From Ashinkailepas kermadecensis (lineage: Eukaryota > Arthropoda > Thecostraca > Neolepadidae): DNA of 64,000 nt. The notes beneath the pieces are model-generated. The model worked only from the letters and a program-made list of their open reading frames with translations. It ran no database searches and was not told the DNA's origin. Shown one piece after another: positions 49,493 through 61,770 of the stretch. The position numbers and the translations under genes were made by a program. The stretch is from contig JAOTOM010003127.1 of NCBI GenBank assembly GCA_034440615.1, forward strand, positions 1 to 64,000, read 5' to 3'. Each line of letters starts with the position of its first letter. The stretch's first letter is position 1.

Positions 49493-49654
49493 GGGAGGGG
49501 ACGAGTAGTCTAGGGGTAAGATGCTCGTCTCAGAATCGAAAGATTGTGGGTTCGAGTTTCACCTGTCGCTACTCTTCGCCCGCGACCAATCGGCGTGAGA
49601 GATTGGCGACGCTATATGACTCAACGGTCGACGTGTCGTAAAAAACAATAACCA
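49493..49654 (+). mobile_element. tRNA-derived SINE with variant LINE-type 3' module
   Basis: Flanked by 9-bp duplications ACAACCCTG (49484-49492, 49655-49663). The head has an A box GTAGTCTAGGGGTAAG and B box GTGGGTTCGAGTTTC, from another tRNA type than the copies at 8 and 19 kb. The 3' end has CGACGC...GACTCAACGGTC...GTGTCG and ACAATAACCAAC: the same hairpin layout with different bases in the outer stem. Confidence 0.78.
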
Positions 49655-49655
49655 A

Positions 49656-49853
49656 CAACCCTGTGGACAGTGGGCTATGCCAGCTCGCGTGCACCTTAAG
49701 TGGGTATGTTCGCTGACCCATCAACCCTGTGGACAGTAGGCTATGCCAGCTGGCGTGCACCTTAAGTGGGTATGTTCGCTGACCCATCAACCCTGTGGAC
49801 AGTGGGCTATGCCAGCTCGCGTGCACCTTAAGTGGGTATGTTCGCTGACCCAT
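49656..49853. repeat. 66-bp tandem repeat, 3 copies
   Basis: Units beginning CAACCCTGTGGACAGT at 49656, 49722 and 49788, with a couple of substitutions. The preceding SINE lies directly against its left edge. Confidence 0.97.
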
Positions 49854-50399
49854 CCACATGCAAACACTCGCCCCTTCGCAGGGCCGATGTGAGTGAATCA
49901 CCAGCTGCGATTTGACAGGTGACACGGGCTCGCCCCTGCAGACCAGTCGGGGAAACGTGCAGCACTTTCCAGAATAGTTTTATGCAGTTTTGTATTTCCC
50001 GTCATCCTAGAACGGAAACAGCTGTCGACAGTAGACCCGATCACCGCCCGGCACACCGACGACACCCGCTCGCACCCGGTAATGTTCCACCACAGAAGTC
50101 ACTTTTTATGAAAGGTCTGGATTGTCAGCGGTCCAATAGCGAACGGGAGCTCCACCGCACCTGAGGTGCGGTCGGTCGCCAGCTCAACCAGCCAGCACCG
50201 CCAGTGGAAGAACTGCCAGTGGGCGAATGGCCAGTGGGCCGAGCCGCCATTGGGCGAAAGCCGTTTGCGATATCCTTGGCAATCGAGCAGCGCCAGCATG
50301 CCGGCGGATTTAATTGCCTCTCGGCACCTTAACCGACGCGGTCTGTCGTCGGCGCCGTGTGGGCCGATTGTGGCGCCGGGTGGGCCGTCGGCTCTTCGT
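49854..50399. other. No gene seen; possible 3' UTR of a minus-strand gene
   Basis: 50309-50314 reads ATTAAA on the minus strand, 86 bp after the stop of the candidate exon to the right. A short CCAGTGG(A/G) repeat lies at 50200-50240. Confidence 0.25.
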
Positions 50400-50584
50400 C
50401 TATTCCAGGTCGTCCAGCACACCCTGCACGCCAACCCTGTCGATGACGAACAGACACTCGTGTCCCGACGCGTCGATTCGCGGCGACGCCTCGGCGTGTT
50501 GCTTCCGCCGCGTCTCCGGCTGCTGCTTCCGCTTCTCCGGTGGCTTCTGCGGCTGCTGCTTCGATCGCTTTTCCGGTACGCCTG
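50400..50584 (-). CDS. Possible 3'-terminal coding exon of an unknown minus-strand gene
   Basis: On the minus strand a strong acceptor (GCTTCTCTCGTTCCAG) precedes about 60 G/C-ending codons ending in TAG at 50402-50400: a Lys/Gln/Pro-rich part (PEKRSKQQPQKPPEKRKQQP) and then RIDASGHECLFVIDRVGVQG and VLDDLE. The implied incoming phase is 1. I do not recognise the protein and found no upstream exon. Other frames are also open here because of GC content, so chance remains possible. If real, it would be transcribed toward abrupt (convergent). Confidence 0.3.
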
Positions 50585-51229
50585 CTGGAACGAGAGAAGC
50601 AGCTCAGTGAGTCAGGAGGCGTGTCACATCGCGCGTTTACACGAGACAGACGCGCTGGCGGCCGCTTCTGCCCATCTCTTGGCACGTGACCGGGCCGGCG
50701 CCGGCTGCACCCACAGCGCAATCGAGCCCATCTCGGTTGTCACTGGCACCGGTCGGGAATAGCGCGCCCTCACACGGGCAACAACCGAGCACGATACAGC
50801 ACGAACATAATACAAAGGACATTAACTTCGACAAACGACGTCCAGCGGTCGACACGACCATACAAATCAATACAACTGCACTGTAGCCTGTACAAATTAA
50901 TGCAACCTATAAGTTGCAGCAAGCACAAGCACAATGCAATGCTACGGAACACTGCTGAACGTTTCAAAGCATTCTATTTCTGTTTTTGCCAGCCGGAAAT
51001 TGAAACTGACAAATTGGGCCGGAAAATGTTGAGTTTTTGTCGAAATGGGAACCATGGAAGGACAGGCAACGTATTCAAAGATGGACTGAATGAATAATAA
51101 GACAACATTGCAGACACCAAGTTCAGTTTGGTGTCGCTGACGGGCTCCATTCAGAACGTCGAAGGGTCGCAACACCCCGTTGACTAGTGACGACGGCGGC
51201 TGGGTTCAGAGCGGGGGCGCCAGCTAACC
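50585..51229. other. No gene recognised
   Basis: GC-rich to 50800, then AT-richer; no domain in the open frames. Confidence 0.35.
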
Positions 51230-51622
51230 GCGCCACAGCCGGCCGTAGGGCGCAGTGACCGGTCCATCGAGCCGCGCCACAGCCGGCCGTAGGGCGCAGT
51301 GACCGGTCCAGCGAGCCGCACCACAGCCGGCCGTGGGGCGCAGTCACCGGTACAGCGGGCCGCACCACAGCCGGCCGTAGGGCGCAGTCACCGGTACAGC
51401 GGGCCGCGCCGCAGCCGGCCGTAGGGCGCAGTGACCGGTCCAGCGAGCCGCGCCACAGCCGGCCGTAGGGCGCAGTCACCGGTACAGCGGGCCGCGCCAC
51501 AGCCGGCCGTAGGGCGCAGTCACCGGTACAGCGGGCCGCGCCACAGCCGGCCGTAGGGCGCAGTCACCGGTACAGCGGGCCACGCCACAGCCGGCCGTAG
51601 GGCGCAGTCACCGGTGCAGCGG
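51230..51622. repeat. 44-bp GC-rich minisatellite, about 9 copies
   Basis: Unit GCCACAGCCGGCCGTAGGGC followed by GCAGTCACCGGTACAGCGGGCCGC, with GTGACCGGTCC variants. Confidence 0.96.
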
Positions 51623-54600
51623 CGCCCGCAAAAGGTCGGCACGCCCATTTCCAGGGTAGTACGGAAAGGTCAGGTCTGATTCGTTTAGCTCGGATGGCAG
51701 CACATGAAATAGTGCTGGTCGAATGAAGCAGCCTCAACTTTTAATATTGCATCTGTGGCAACAGGAGGATAGTAACACGGCAAGGTATCAAAGTCAGTCA
51801 TGTATTAGGGTACTTCCACGTGGTGGCTGTTCTGCACCCAGACAACGTTGCGTGAACATGTCAGCTAAAGAAAATTGCGTCCGAAACATTTCAAGAGCAT
51901 ACAGCTTATGCACTCAGATACTTATACTATATGGTCAACCTGGCGGCTCTGCGCTAATGCACTCATAAATGCGGAACTCGATGTTCATCTGGTGGCGAGT
52001 GGTTGTCTTTTCCGAGGGACCGAAGCGTGGTATGGAGACTCGGTATTCGACACACTTCACACTTGTCTTCGACCCCGTGACATGTAATTCGGCACGTGGG
52101 CTGACGTACGCCTACATTTCACTGTTTGACTGACGATGTTACGGGCGCCGCATGACGGACGCGGTCACCTGTGAAGTCCCGTCACTCCCGACCACCTGGT
52201 CGGGAGTGACGCGCGACCCGGAGCGACCCGGGCAGCCGACGACCGGTGGCCACGGGCCGCAGGCCGTCTCTGCCTCCGAAACGTAACGCTCATACGAGTG
52301 CGTCAGTGTTATTCGCTTCGAGCTTTACATCATCGACGAGGCTCGGGACACGGTATCAGAAAACCAAAACACTCGCATTATTTATGAATATCAATAAGGT
52401 GGCGGAGTAGGATCAGCCGGTTGCCATTTGTGTCGCCGGTTGTGTTGACACCTACTCGCGCGCTTTTTTGTGATAATTTTATGGGAAAGAGATAGAAATT
52501 CGGTAAAATAGCCATACAATAACAAGTATGAATATTTCTGGTCCCATTCATTATAATTATTCTGTTCAGTTCATTGTTATTCGAGGTAATGGTATGCTTG
52601 GTTGATATTCGGGGGAGGGGAATGCCTGGTTGATATATGTAGCTCCCATCTGAGCCCCCACATGTGCAACATTGCTATGTTATTGTCTACACCTGGAGAA
52701 TATAAAGCAAAACAGGGATTTTCTTGTTCTGTCCAGCAGGCCTCCCTGTCTCCCAAAACGCCCTGGAGATTACAGTGGCTGACAGCAGGAGGTTGGCGGT
52801 AACATCAGTCAATGACCATCTTTGGTTGGCTGCGTGGTGACATAAGCATAATTCACCGTCCGAGAGACACAGAGCGCCACCATTCAGCATTGCAGGCATC
52901 CATGTTGTCTAACTTGCTGTTTAGAGCGGAGATGAGTTTGAATGTGTGGCATATTATAAGCGATTATGATTGGTCAATTTCCCAACAGTGATACGGCCCA
53001 CATCGGGAACACAATGAAAATCGCGGAAACTCGCGCTCTTCTGACCTTTTCCTCTTGTACGTCAGGAAAGCCGTTTCAATTAAAAATTCTTCTCTAAAGG
53101 AAAAACATGCTCCACCTCCAGTTATCAGCCAAACAATCCACGTAACTTCACGTGCATATCAATATCATGTCGCTATATTACGACACCGATCGGTAAACTG
53201 TTGCAGTCCCTTTGTTTTTGTGGCTGCGGTAGAAGCAATATTCAGCAGGCACCCGGGCTCACAAGTACAATTCCAACTTCCAATTCACTTCCATTCCGAT
53301 TACCTTAAGAATACGTCAATTAACAGCATGCGTTGCGGCGCTTAGGAAACCTTGACACCTTCGTGTAGAAAATGGAGTCAGTATGGATCACTTACGAACA
53401 AATAATTAAACCAAAGGCCTTCTATAATATTCATGAAAGACTCTACCTCATATTGCTCGCGGGAAACATGAAAGACAGGGCCTAAATCGGCTATCACACG
53501 AAGCTCTAAAGGAAGTTCGATAGCCGACTTTGGGAGCGTATACTCTGATACCAAGAGGCAGTCACTTCGGACAGCGCCGGTGACTGGAGTAGCTGCTCGT
53601 GGATGAGATATTAGGTTGCAGTGTATATAAACGCTTAACGACAAGGAGCGATAAATCGAGTGAAAAAGGCCCGCAGGCGAGCACATTTCTTCAGCACTTC
53701 TCATGATTCCAATAAAATGATTGTCCCAGTGGACAGATCTGTTCGGCATCACTGCTAGAAATTCACCGAGCGTGATTGTATTTGCGGTATTTCAAGCTGA
53801 AGTTACGTCCACTTCATCTGGGCTATGTAGTCCCAGTAGCGGATCCAATGGAACCTATTTTGGCATGTCAACTGGGGACGAAAACTCCCCAAATCATTAC
53901 AAAAAAAAATGAATAATGTTACAGGCAAATTAAAAATTCCGATCACATTATTACTTTCCGCCATATTTTGTCGCTATCGTCACCCCGGTGCATATTTCTT
54001 AAAACATGCCGTGGGATCGGGATATGCCCCCCAGGACGGCGTTCCCCGGAAACGGTCGACTGCAGCCTCTTATTTTCCTCTCTTTTCAGCCAATGTCACA
54101 TTGCTGGAAAACATGGGCATGGCGGGAAAACATGGTGAGCTCTTAGTTCACATGGTTTGTTTGTATCCATTGGTGGCGCTCCCCGGTCCAACAGACGAAT
54201 GCTACGCTGAATTCAAATTTGTTAGCCTGTCCTTGCTTCTGCCAGGTAATACTGAATATGTTTTTTTTCTGACATGATTTATAATCCTACAAGCTTGGCA
54301 AGCGCAGCCATTATTTGGAAATAATTTCTTCCTTTTTTGTACATGCTAAATTAGAAGAACGTTTTCCAGATCTGAACAAGTGAATTACATGGAGGCAATC
54401 ATCTGACAGTCGTGTCGAGTATGGCAGGCGAAAATACCCTTTTGCGTTATCTAATGGCACCAATGGTCATTTTGGCTATGCTGGGCCTGCCATTGCGCTA
54501 TGTTGCGATCTCATTCTCATTCATTCTCTCCTACATTCTCATGGGGGCGCTCACCTGACCCAGGAGGGCACTTGAATTCCAGAGAGTGCCTGTAATAGTA

Positions 54601-55354
54601 TGTTCAGAGAGGCGTTGAGTTCCCCAGGGTATGCCTAAATTTGCACTAGATGCGCTAACTATCTGAAACGGAACCTTCGTTTTCAACCGAGGCATCGCCT
54701 GGCCCAAGGAAGCGTCTGACTGCGAAGAGAACACTGACTGGCCCATGATGGCGCCTGCATTCTCAAAACACCTAACTGCGCGGGGAGACGCCTTTCTTGT
54801 CGGAAGAGGAGAATATGCAACCAATAATGTCCGCATATTACGCAGAGCGGTATCCCAATGACCGTTTTTAGTAGCATAGCATAGCTTAGTAATGGTTTAG
54901 TAATAGTAATAATACGTTTTAAAGCCGTTTTTTCATTTATTCTGTAAAACTACAAGGTGGGAGGTTGCAACACCCAACCCCTCCACCGGTCCTGCGCTGG
55001 TTAGTACTAAGAGTGACAAAAACAATTGTTCCGTGACAAGCGGATAGTGCTAATTTTCATAATTATGGCAGCAGCAGGGCAGCAGGTACGATTTCCCCAT
55101 TTTCAAATTGTGTGCTGGCAGGAGCGTCGCCAGTACTTGAACTACAATTTCGTTACCCTTTCTATCCGAGACCACCGTGGCAGCGCGCTTGGTCTTTTCT
55201 ATCATGACCGCTAGTATGAAGTGACTTAGCTTCTTCCAGTTCTGTGCATTGACCATCGATATTGTATACAAGATATTTGTCAGAAGGCACAAGCATATTG
55301 CCGAACTCCCGGAAGTGCAGCGCCCATCCCCTAACCGTATCACGTTCCATCGCG

Positions 55355-55356
<2 letters not shown>
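51623..55356. other. No gene recognised; one strong hairpin
   Basis: 52181-52210 is a perfect 14-bp inverted repeat (GTCACTCCCGACCA, loop CC). 52140-52260 is CpG-rich. Open frames of 120-odd codons at 53378-53752 (-) and 53909-54277 (+) have no recognisable domain. Confidence 0.4.
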
Positions 55357-55439
<83 letters not shown>

Positions 55440-55456
55440 TACATACATACATATAC

Positions 55457-55497
<41 letters not shown>
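55357..55497. repeat. (TA)n microsatellites, two runs
   Basis: 55357-55434 and 55460-55497, separated by ACAC/ACATAC-type sequence. Confidence 0.97.
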
Positions 55498-55503
<6 letters not shown>

Positions 55504-56076
55504 TATATTGTATTGATGACACGAAAAAGCTTGAGGTAACTTGAAATAATTTTCAATTTTACGTATAATTGGGAGATATTGGACCATTTTACCCGCTCAT
55601 TTGTTCCTGATCTGATGCCCTAGTGCATTCCGACTTTCTCCCTGCCATGTCCCAACTACCCTAGTTTCACACCTGCATAACCGGACATGCAGCGTCTTCA
55701 TTGGTACTTGCAGAGGCATCTTATGCTCTATGTACGCAAAAAAAGCATTTTTGCTACCCATGTCGAAGACAAAATGGATATAAACATACACAAATATCAC
55801 AACATTCCGAATTCGAATGACGTTCTTCCTCACAGCATTCCACGGCCCTTTATAATAACAATAAACCATTGGTATGGTTTCAGCAACTTTTGCTAGTGTT
55901 TGAGCAGTTGTTCTTGAAATTAGGAGCGAAATCGACCGATTAGACCGGCCAGTGACCTGATGTGGCCTTTGCGGGCGAGACAGCTGACCGTGCTATCATC
56001 TATCCATTTACCTGATTACGAAGGCCGACACAGGTTAATAGCGTACAGGTTAAACAGAAGTGACTGAAAGCGGAAG
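55498..56076. other. No gene seen
   Basis: Featureless apart from short open frames. Confidence 0.4.
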
Positions 56077-56114
56077 CTAAATAAAGGCCCAACTTGGGTT
56101 GGGCCTTTATTTAG
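56077..56114. repeat. Perfect 17-bp hairpin containing AATAAA
   Basis: CTAAATAAAGGCCCAAC, loop TTGG, then the exact complement. AATAAA occurs at 56080-56085 on the + strand and, by symmetry, on the minus strand. Confidence 0.9.
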
Positions 56115-56330
56115 TCTGTTAGTTTATTTAGTAACACCAGTCTGGGCCCAACTTTGTTGGGTTTCCGAATCATTTCGTGCGTAAAACGGACATGATTGTT
56201 CATTTTGTACGTGTCTGGTCGTGTCCTTCCGGTGCAGCGCGCACAGCGCAAAACATCGCACGTATATTCTAATGCAATGCTGGCATGTCTGTTTTTTTCC
56301 TCCGAACATCCGTCCGTCCTGTCAACACAT

Positions 56331-56486
56331 GTCATAGCTCGATGGACTGCGGACTGTCATAGCTCGATGGACTGCAGACTGTCATAGCTCGATGGACTGC
56401 GGACTGTCATAGCTCGATCGACTGCAGACTGTCATAGCCTTGGACTGTCATAGCTCGATGGACTGCGGACTGTCATAGCTCGATGG
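56331..56486. repeat. 25-bp tandem repeat, about 6 copies
   Basis: Unit GACTGTCATAGCTCGATGGA plus CTGCG or CTGCA, one copy shortened. Confidence 0.95.
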
Positions 56487-57151
56487 ACAGGACGCCTTAG
56501 TCCTGCGGCCGGCTGGCGAGTGGCAGCTGTGCCGCCTTGCTTTTTCTTCTTACGATCCCACCCGACGTATCGCTGCTGGCGCGATATGACCTCACGTACC
56601 CTCAAATGAGGCTTTTTTGTTATCAATTTTGCATGTCACCTAGCCGAAGGCTCAGGCTCGCTTATTAGACCTGCTTTGCAACACCGAAGTATTGTTTATA
56701 GAGTTCTAGGTGGTATGTGCCAGCCGAAAATAGTCTGGGAGACGCGTGGCTCGAACTGGCGACTCCGATATCGCATCCAACCCGAGGGTGGGTCAGGTCA
56801 TCTGACCTTTCCCTGTCGTGACCTCTGACCGCAAACATGACTCGGTCGTGGCTTTCACCAGCAACAGGCTCGGCGGTGACACCTGCGCTGACACCATCAC
56901 TGCCGGCGGCATTGTATGTAACCTCGGCCACACATTTCGCAATTTACGACATCACCCATAAATCTTTTAAAGTCCAGATCAAATTGCAACTTGACGATGG
57001 TGCGGAAAACGGTCAATCACTGCCCACTGCCCACAGTTGGCACGCTTGCGTCTTGCCTGGAGAATACCTGAAACAGAAACGAGCTCCGACGGAATGGCGG
57101 CAAGTGAACGAAGTTACATCGATATCGACTCCAATGCGTCAGGTAATGGCG
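56487..57151. other. No gene seen
   Basis: Nothing recognised. A B-box-like GTTCGAGCC on the minus strand near 56745 lacks a matching A box. Confidence 0.4.
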
Positions 57152-57470
57152 TCAGCAGGGTGATAGTTGTTCATGCCGATATCGGGGTCGACTTGCCACT
57201 TGCATCAAACTACTGCAATTAATACTAAGCATCACATGATTCGTCTGTGCGTTGTAGTGCACAGGCATGCAGTGCATAGGATGTAAGCAACTATAAAACT
57301 TCAGATAGCTGAATATCACACAGTAACGCCCATCCTGGCGATGCAGACAGCGGAAATTTGCACACGGTGAGCGGAGCCAACCGTAATCAAACATCAATTG
57401 CTCTCCTCTTAAAACACATTCGTCCAGCTTGGACCGATACTTTTCAAATGAAGGCGACACGGTTTTGATG
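57152..57470 (-). other. Unassigned open frame, perhaps a retroelement remnant
   Basis: About 100 codons open on the minus strand. The segment SPSFEKYRSKLDECVLRGEQ loosely recalls the region before the zinc-binding part of retrotransposon integrases (Y-x-x-x-LS-x-x-D-G-x-LLRG). No zinc-binding or catalytic residues follow, so this is speculative. Confidence 0.2.
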
Positions 57471-57784
57471 GTTCACTGAGTGGCAACATGTACCATATCG
57501 TGAGGTCGGTGTAAATAAACTTCCAGGATCACGGCACTGCACTGACATTTTCATTACGTCAATAAATGTTCGGGATCGCGGTGTTACACTGACATTTGTA
57601 CCACCAAATCCGCATGTTGAGATGAAAATAAATAGCATGCAATGCACCAGTAAATTTGGTCAGAAAGAATAGCACAGGAAATTTGCCACTTCGCTCGCCG
57701 TCATGAGCAACGTGACGCTATGAAACCACTCATTCGACAGGGAAAGTGTGTGTGACACACGAATTGAAGTATGTTGTGTCAGAC

Positions 57785-60190
57785 AATGCGTGCCACCGCT
57801 CGTCTGTGACACATCCCTGACTAAGTAGCACACAACACCTCCACCAAATAACGTGTGCCACAGCTCATGTGTGACATATCCCTGACTAAGTAACACACAA
57901 CACCTCCACCAAATAACGTGTGCCACAGCTCATCTGTGACATATCCCTGACTAAGTAACACACAACACCTCTACCAGATAATGCCCGCCCCCTTCATCTG
58001 TGACATACCCCTGACTAAATGACACACAACACCTCCACCAGATAATGCCCACCCCGTTCATTTGTGACATACCCCTGACTAAATGACACACAACACCTCC
58101 ACCAGATAATGCCTGCCACCGTGCAACTGTGACATATCCCTGACTAAATGACATACAACACCTCCACCAGATAACGCCTGCCACCGTGCAACTGTGACAT
58201 ATCTCTGACTAAATGACACACAACAACTCCACCAGATAGTGCCTGCCACCGTTCATCTGCGACATATCTCTGACTAAATGACACACAACTCCACCAGATA
58301 ATGCCTGCCACCGTGCATCCGTGACATATCCCTGACTAAATGACACACAACAACTCCACCAGATAATGCCTGCCACCGTTCATCTGTGACATATCCCTGA
58401 CTAAATGACACACAACTCCACCAGATAATGCCTGCCACCGTGCATCCGTGACATATCCCTGACTAAATGACACACAACACCTCCACCAGATAATGCCTGC
58501 CACCGTTCATCTGTGACATATCTCTGACTAAATGACACACAACAACTCCACCAGATAATGCTTGCTACCGTGCATCCGTGACATATCCCTGACTAAATGA
58601 AACACAACAACTCCACCAGATAATGCCTGCCACCGTTCATCTGTGACATATATCTGACTAAATGACACACAACACCTCCACCAGATAATGCCTGCCACCG
58701 TGCATCCGTGACATATCCCTGACTAAATGACACACAACTCCACCAGATAATGTCTGCTACCGTGCATCCGTGACATATCCCTGACTAAATGACACACAAC
58801 ACCTCCACCAGATAATGCCTGCCACCGTTCATCTGTGACATATCTCTGACTAAATGACACACAACACCTCTACCAGATAATGCCTGCCACCGTTCATCTG
58901 TGACATATCTCTGACTAAATGACAACTTCACCAGATAATGCCTGCAACCGTGCATCCGTGACATACCCCTGACACACAACACCTCCACCAGATAATGCCT
59001 GCCACCGTTCATCTGTGACATATCTCTGACTAAATGACACACAACACCTCTACCAGATAATGCCTGCCACCGTTCATCTGTGACATATCTCTGACTAAAT
59101 GACACACAACCCCTCCACCAGATAATGCCTGCCACCGTGCATCCGTGACATATCCCTGACTAAATGACACACAACTCCACCAGATAATGTCTGCTACCGT
59201 GCATCCGTGACATATCCCTGACTAAATGACACACAACACCTCCACCAGATAATGCCTGCCACCGTTCATCTGTGACATATCCTGACTAAATGACACACAA
59301 CACCTCCACCAGATAATGCCTGCCACCGTTCATCTGTGACATATCTCTGACTAAATGACACACAACACCTCCACCAGATAATGCCTGCCACCGTGCATCC
59401 GTGACATATCCCTGACTAAATGACACACAACTCCACCAGATAATGCCTACCACCGTGCATCCGTGACTTACCCCTGACTAAATGACACAACATCTCCACC
59501 AGACAATGCCCGCCACCGTTCATCTGTGACATATCTCTGACTAAATGACACACAACTCCACCAGGTAATGCCTGCCACCGTGCATCCGTGACATACCCCT
59601 GACTAAATGACACACAACTCCACCAGATAATGCCTGCCACCGTTCATCTGTGACATATCCCTGACTAAATGACACACAACACCTCCACCAGATAATGCCT
59701 GCCACCGTTCATCCGTGACATAACCCTGACTAAATGACACACAACAACTCCACCAGATAATGCTTGCCACCGTTCATCTGTGACATATCTCTGACTAAAT
59801 GACACACAACACCTCCACCAGATAATGCCTGCCACCGTGCATCCGTGACATATCACTGACTAAATGACACACAACACCTCCACCAGATAATGCCTGCCAC
59901 CGTGCATCCGTGACATATCCCTGACTAAATGACACAACACCAGATAATGCCTGCCACCGTTCATCTGTGACATATCCCTGACTAAATGACACACAACACC
60001 TCCACCAGATAATGCCTGCCACCGTGCATCCGTTACATATCCCTGACTAAATGACACACAACACCTCCACCAGATAATGCCTGCCACCGTGCATCCGTTA
60101 CATATCCCTGACTAAATGACACACAACTCCACCAGATAATGCTTGCTACCGTGCATCTGTGACGTATGCTTGACTGAATGACACACACCA
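57785..60190. repeat. 66-bp satellite array, about 37 copies
   Basis: Unit CTGACTAAATGACACACAAC, ACCTCCACCAGATAATGCCT, GCCACCGTGCATCCGTGACA, TATCCC. Units differ at CAACACCTCC versus CAACTCC (66 versus 63 bp) and at GTGCATCCG versus GTTCATCTG. The first four units are the most diverged (AAATAACGTGTGCC). Minus-strand frames rich in Trp and Gly are by-products. Confidence 0.97.
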
Positions 60191-61289
60191 CCACGACACC
60201 TCCAAAATTACACAGAAGCTGATGCCAACATACAACAAAAGAGCATGGACACGCACGTGCTTCTCGAAATACAACAATCTGACCCAAAGCAAAAGAAAGA
60301 GTTAACCACAACGTGGACCTCATCCATGGCCTGAAATATCGGAGGATGCACAAACTGAACAAGCCAAGATCACCACTAGTTCCTTGGTGGAGCTGTGCCA
60401 TGTGCTCGTTGTTCGATTACGATTAATATATGTATTGCCAGAGACCAGGTTACAAGGGTAGGGAGGGGATGGTTCAGGGCACTGGGCATCCTTCCAGGCT
60501 TCAAATATGGATGATGCGGGCCTCTACAACTTCCCAGGCCATTGCCCATATACATGAAGTACTGCGGCCTGGGTTTGGTACCGAATTTGGCAATGGTAGC
60601 ATTCCATTGTATACAAATCACGGCCAGGTTCTCCTGCGGGCAATCGAACTGGTGCGATAATACATGACCTAGTAGATAAAAATTAACACGTCGAAGACCA
60701 CTCCGTATCTACCCCCCCCCCGAGTCGTGCTAACCTGCCGCTGCCTCTCGCTCAGTGCCTGATGATCATTCCTACGTCGATATACGCCGTGAGCCCCAGC
60801 ATGATCAGCAACCAATCTACTTCTAAATTATTGATTTAATTGATTTCTGCTAGACTGCTGGACAACGGAGTTACTGTCGTCAGCAGGCATTGAAGGTCGT
60901 AGTTATAATCATGATTATACCTAAATGAATTGTTTGAATGGATGCACATAGTACTTAACAAGCGAAGGACTGGACATAGATCATTTTCCTAGCATTCAGT
61001 CCTGATTCTTGAGTTTCATAACATAATGCAAGATTGGTATATCTTATAATTGTCACATCTGTCTCAGCTAGGTACTGCGACCTGATATAACAACTAAGTG
61101 TGGAAGGTACATGGAAAAGAGGTAAACGTGTTAAGTATTTGTATCCACGAGTACTCCTTACACACCGAAACACACGAAATAGTATAAGCACGCGCACCGA
61201 GGGGGGGGGGGGGGTCCATCAACCTCTCCTGTTTTTCGACGATATTAAACATGCCGAGATATTGTTATGGAATCTTGTTACTGTTCAAC
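60191..61289. other. No gene seen
   Basis: C run at 60711-60721 and a 14-G run at 61201-61214; no coding evidence. Confidence 0.4.
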
Positions 61290-61770
61290 GTTGTTTGTTT
61301 GTTTATTTCGGCTTAAGGGCGCCTAAACTGCTAGTGGTTATCTAGCGCCCATAAATGTTTTCATTTTTCAAAACCTGATATGGGATTCGTCGTGCCTATT
61401 ACTGGAATGAACAAATGACGTGAAACTGAGTAGCTACTAGGTAACGGCACATTTCCCCTGTGGCAACGACCTCCGAGCTGTCTCCTAAAACATCCGTATA
61501 TGACGTTGCATGCATGTTTGGACCAAAGTAACATCTTCGTTCCTCCTGGAAGTTGCGGCATGAAAACAGCATGTGGCGAACTGTCATAGATGCGTCGCAA
61601 CGAGAGCAGCGAGGTCTCGCCTCTTTGATCAGAAGGCGTCTGTGTGTAGCCTATGTGTGCTCTATTCGCAGTCGTGCCAAAATTACCTCTTCCCTCCTAC
61701 ACTTCTTCAGTGACGAAGGCCATTGCGCCAAAACTAGTTTTATAGATCGGAGCTTATCAAAATCACACGA
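61290..61770 (-). mobile_element. I/Jockey-type LINE 3' end (RNase H-end region) with structured tail
   Basis: Minus strand. The frame from about 61770 reads DFDKLRSIKLVLAQWPSS, then REEVILARLRIEHT, then RCSRCDASMTVRHMLFSCRN and a Tyr/Gly tail ending in a stop at 61401-61399. This is the familiar C-terminal end of I/Jockey-type LINE ORF2. One in-frame stop follows RIEHT, so it is dead. After 48 nt of 3' UTR comes a GGGCGC...GCGCCC hairpin (61350-61317) with inner AAC...GTT, then AATAAACAAACAAACAAC. The 5' part is missing: the PLE terminal repeat begins where the frame stops. Confidence 0.78.

Noticed and set aside
56700..56770. tRNA-like SINE head on the minus strand
   Set aside because: Only a B-box-like GTTCGAGCC is seen; no A box, tail or duplication.
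57800..60100. Periodic Trp/Gly-rich minus-strand peptides
   Set aside because: By-products of the 66-bp satellite; broken by unit-length changes and with no domain.
57785..60190. CRISPR-like array
   Set aside because: Repeats are contiguous with no unique spacers, in an animal genome.
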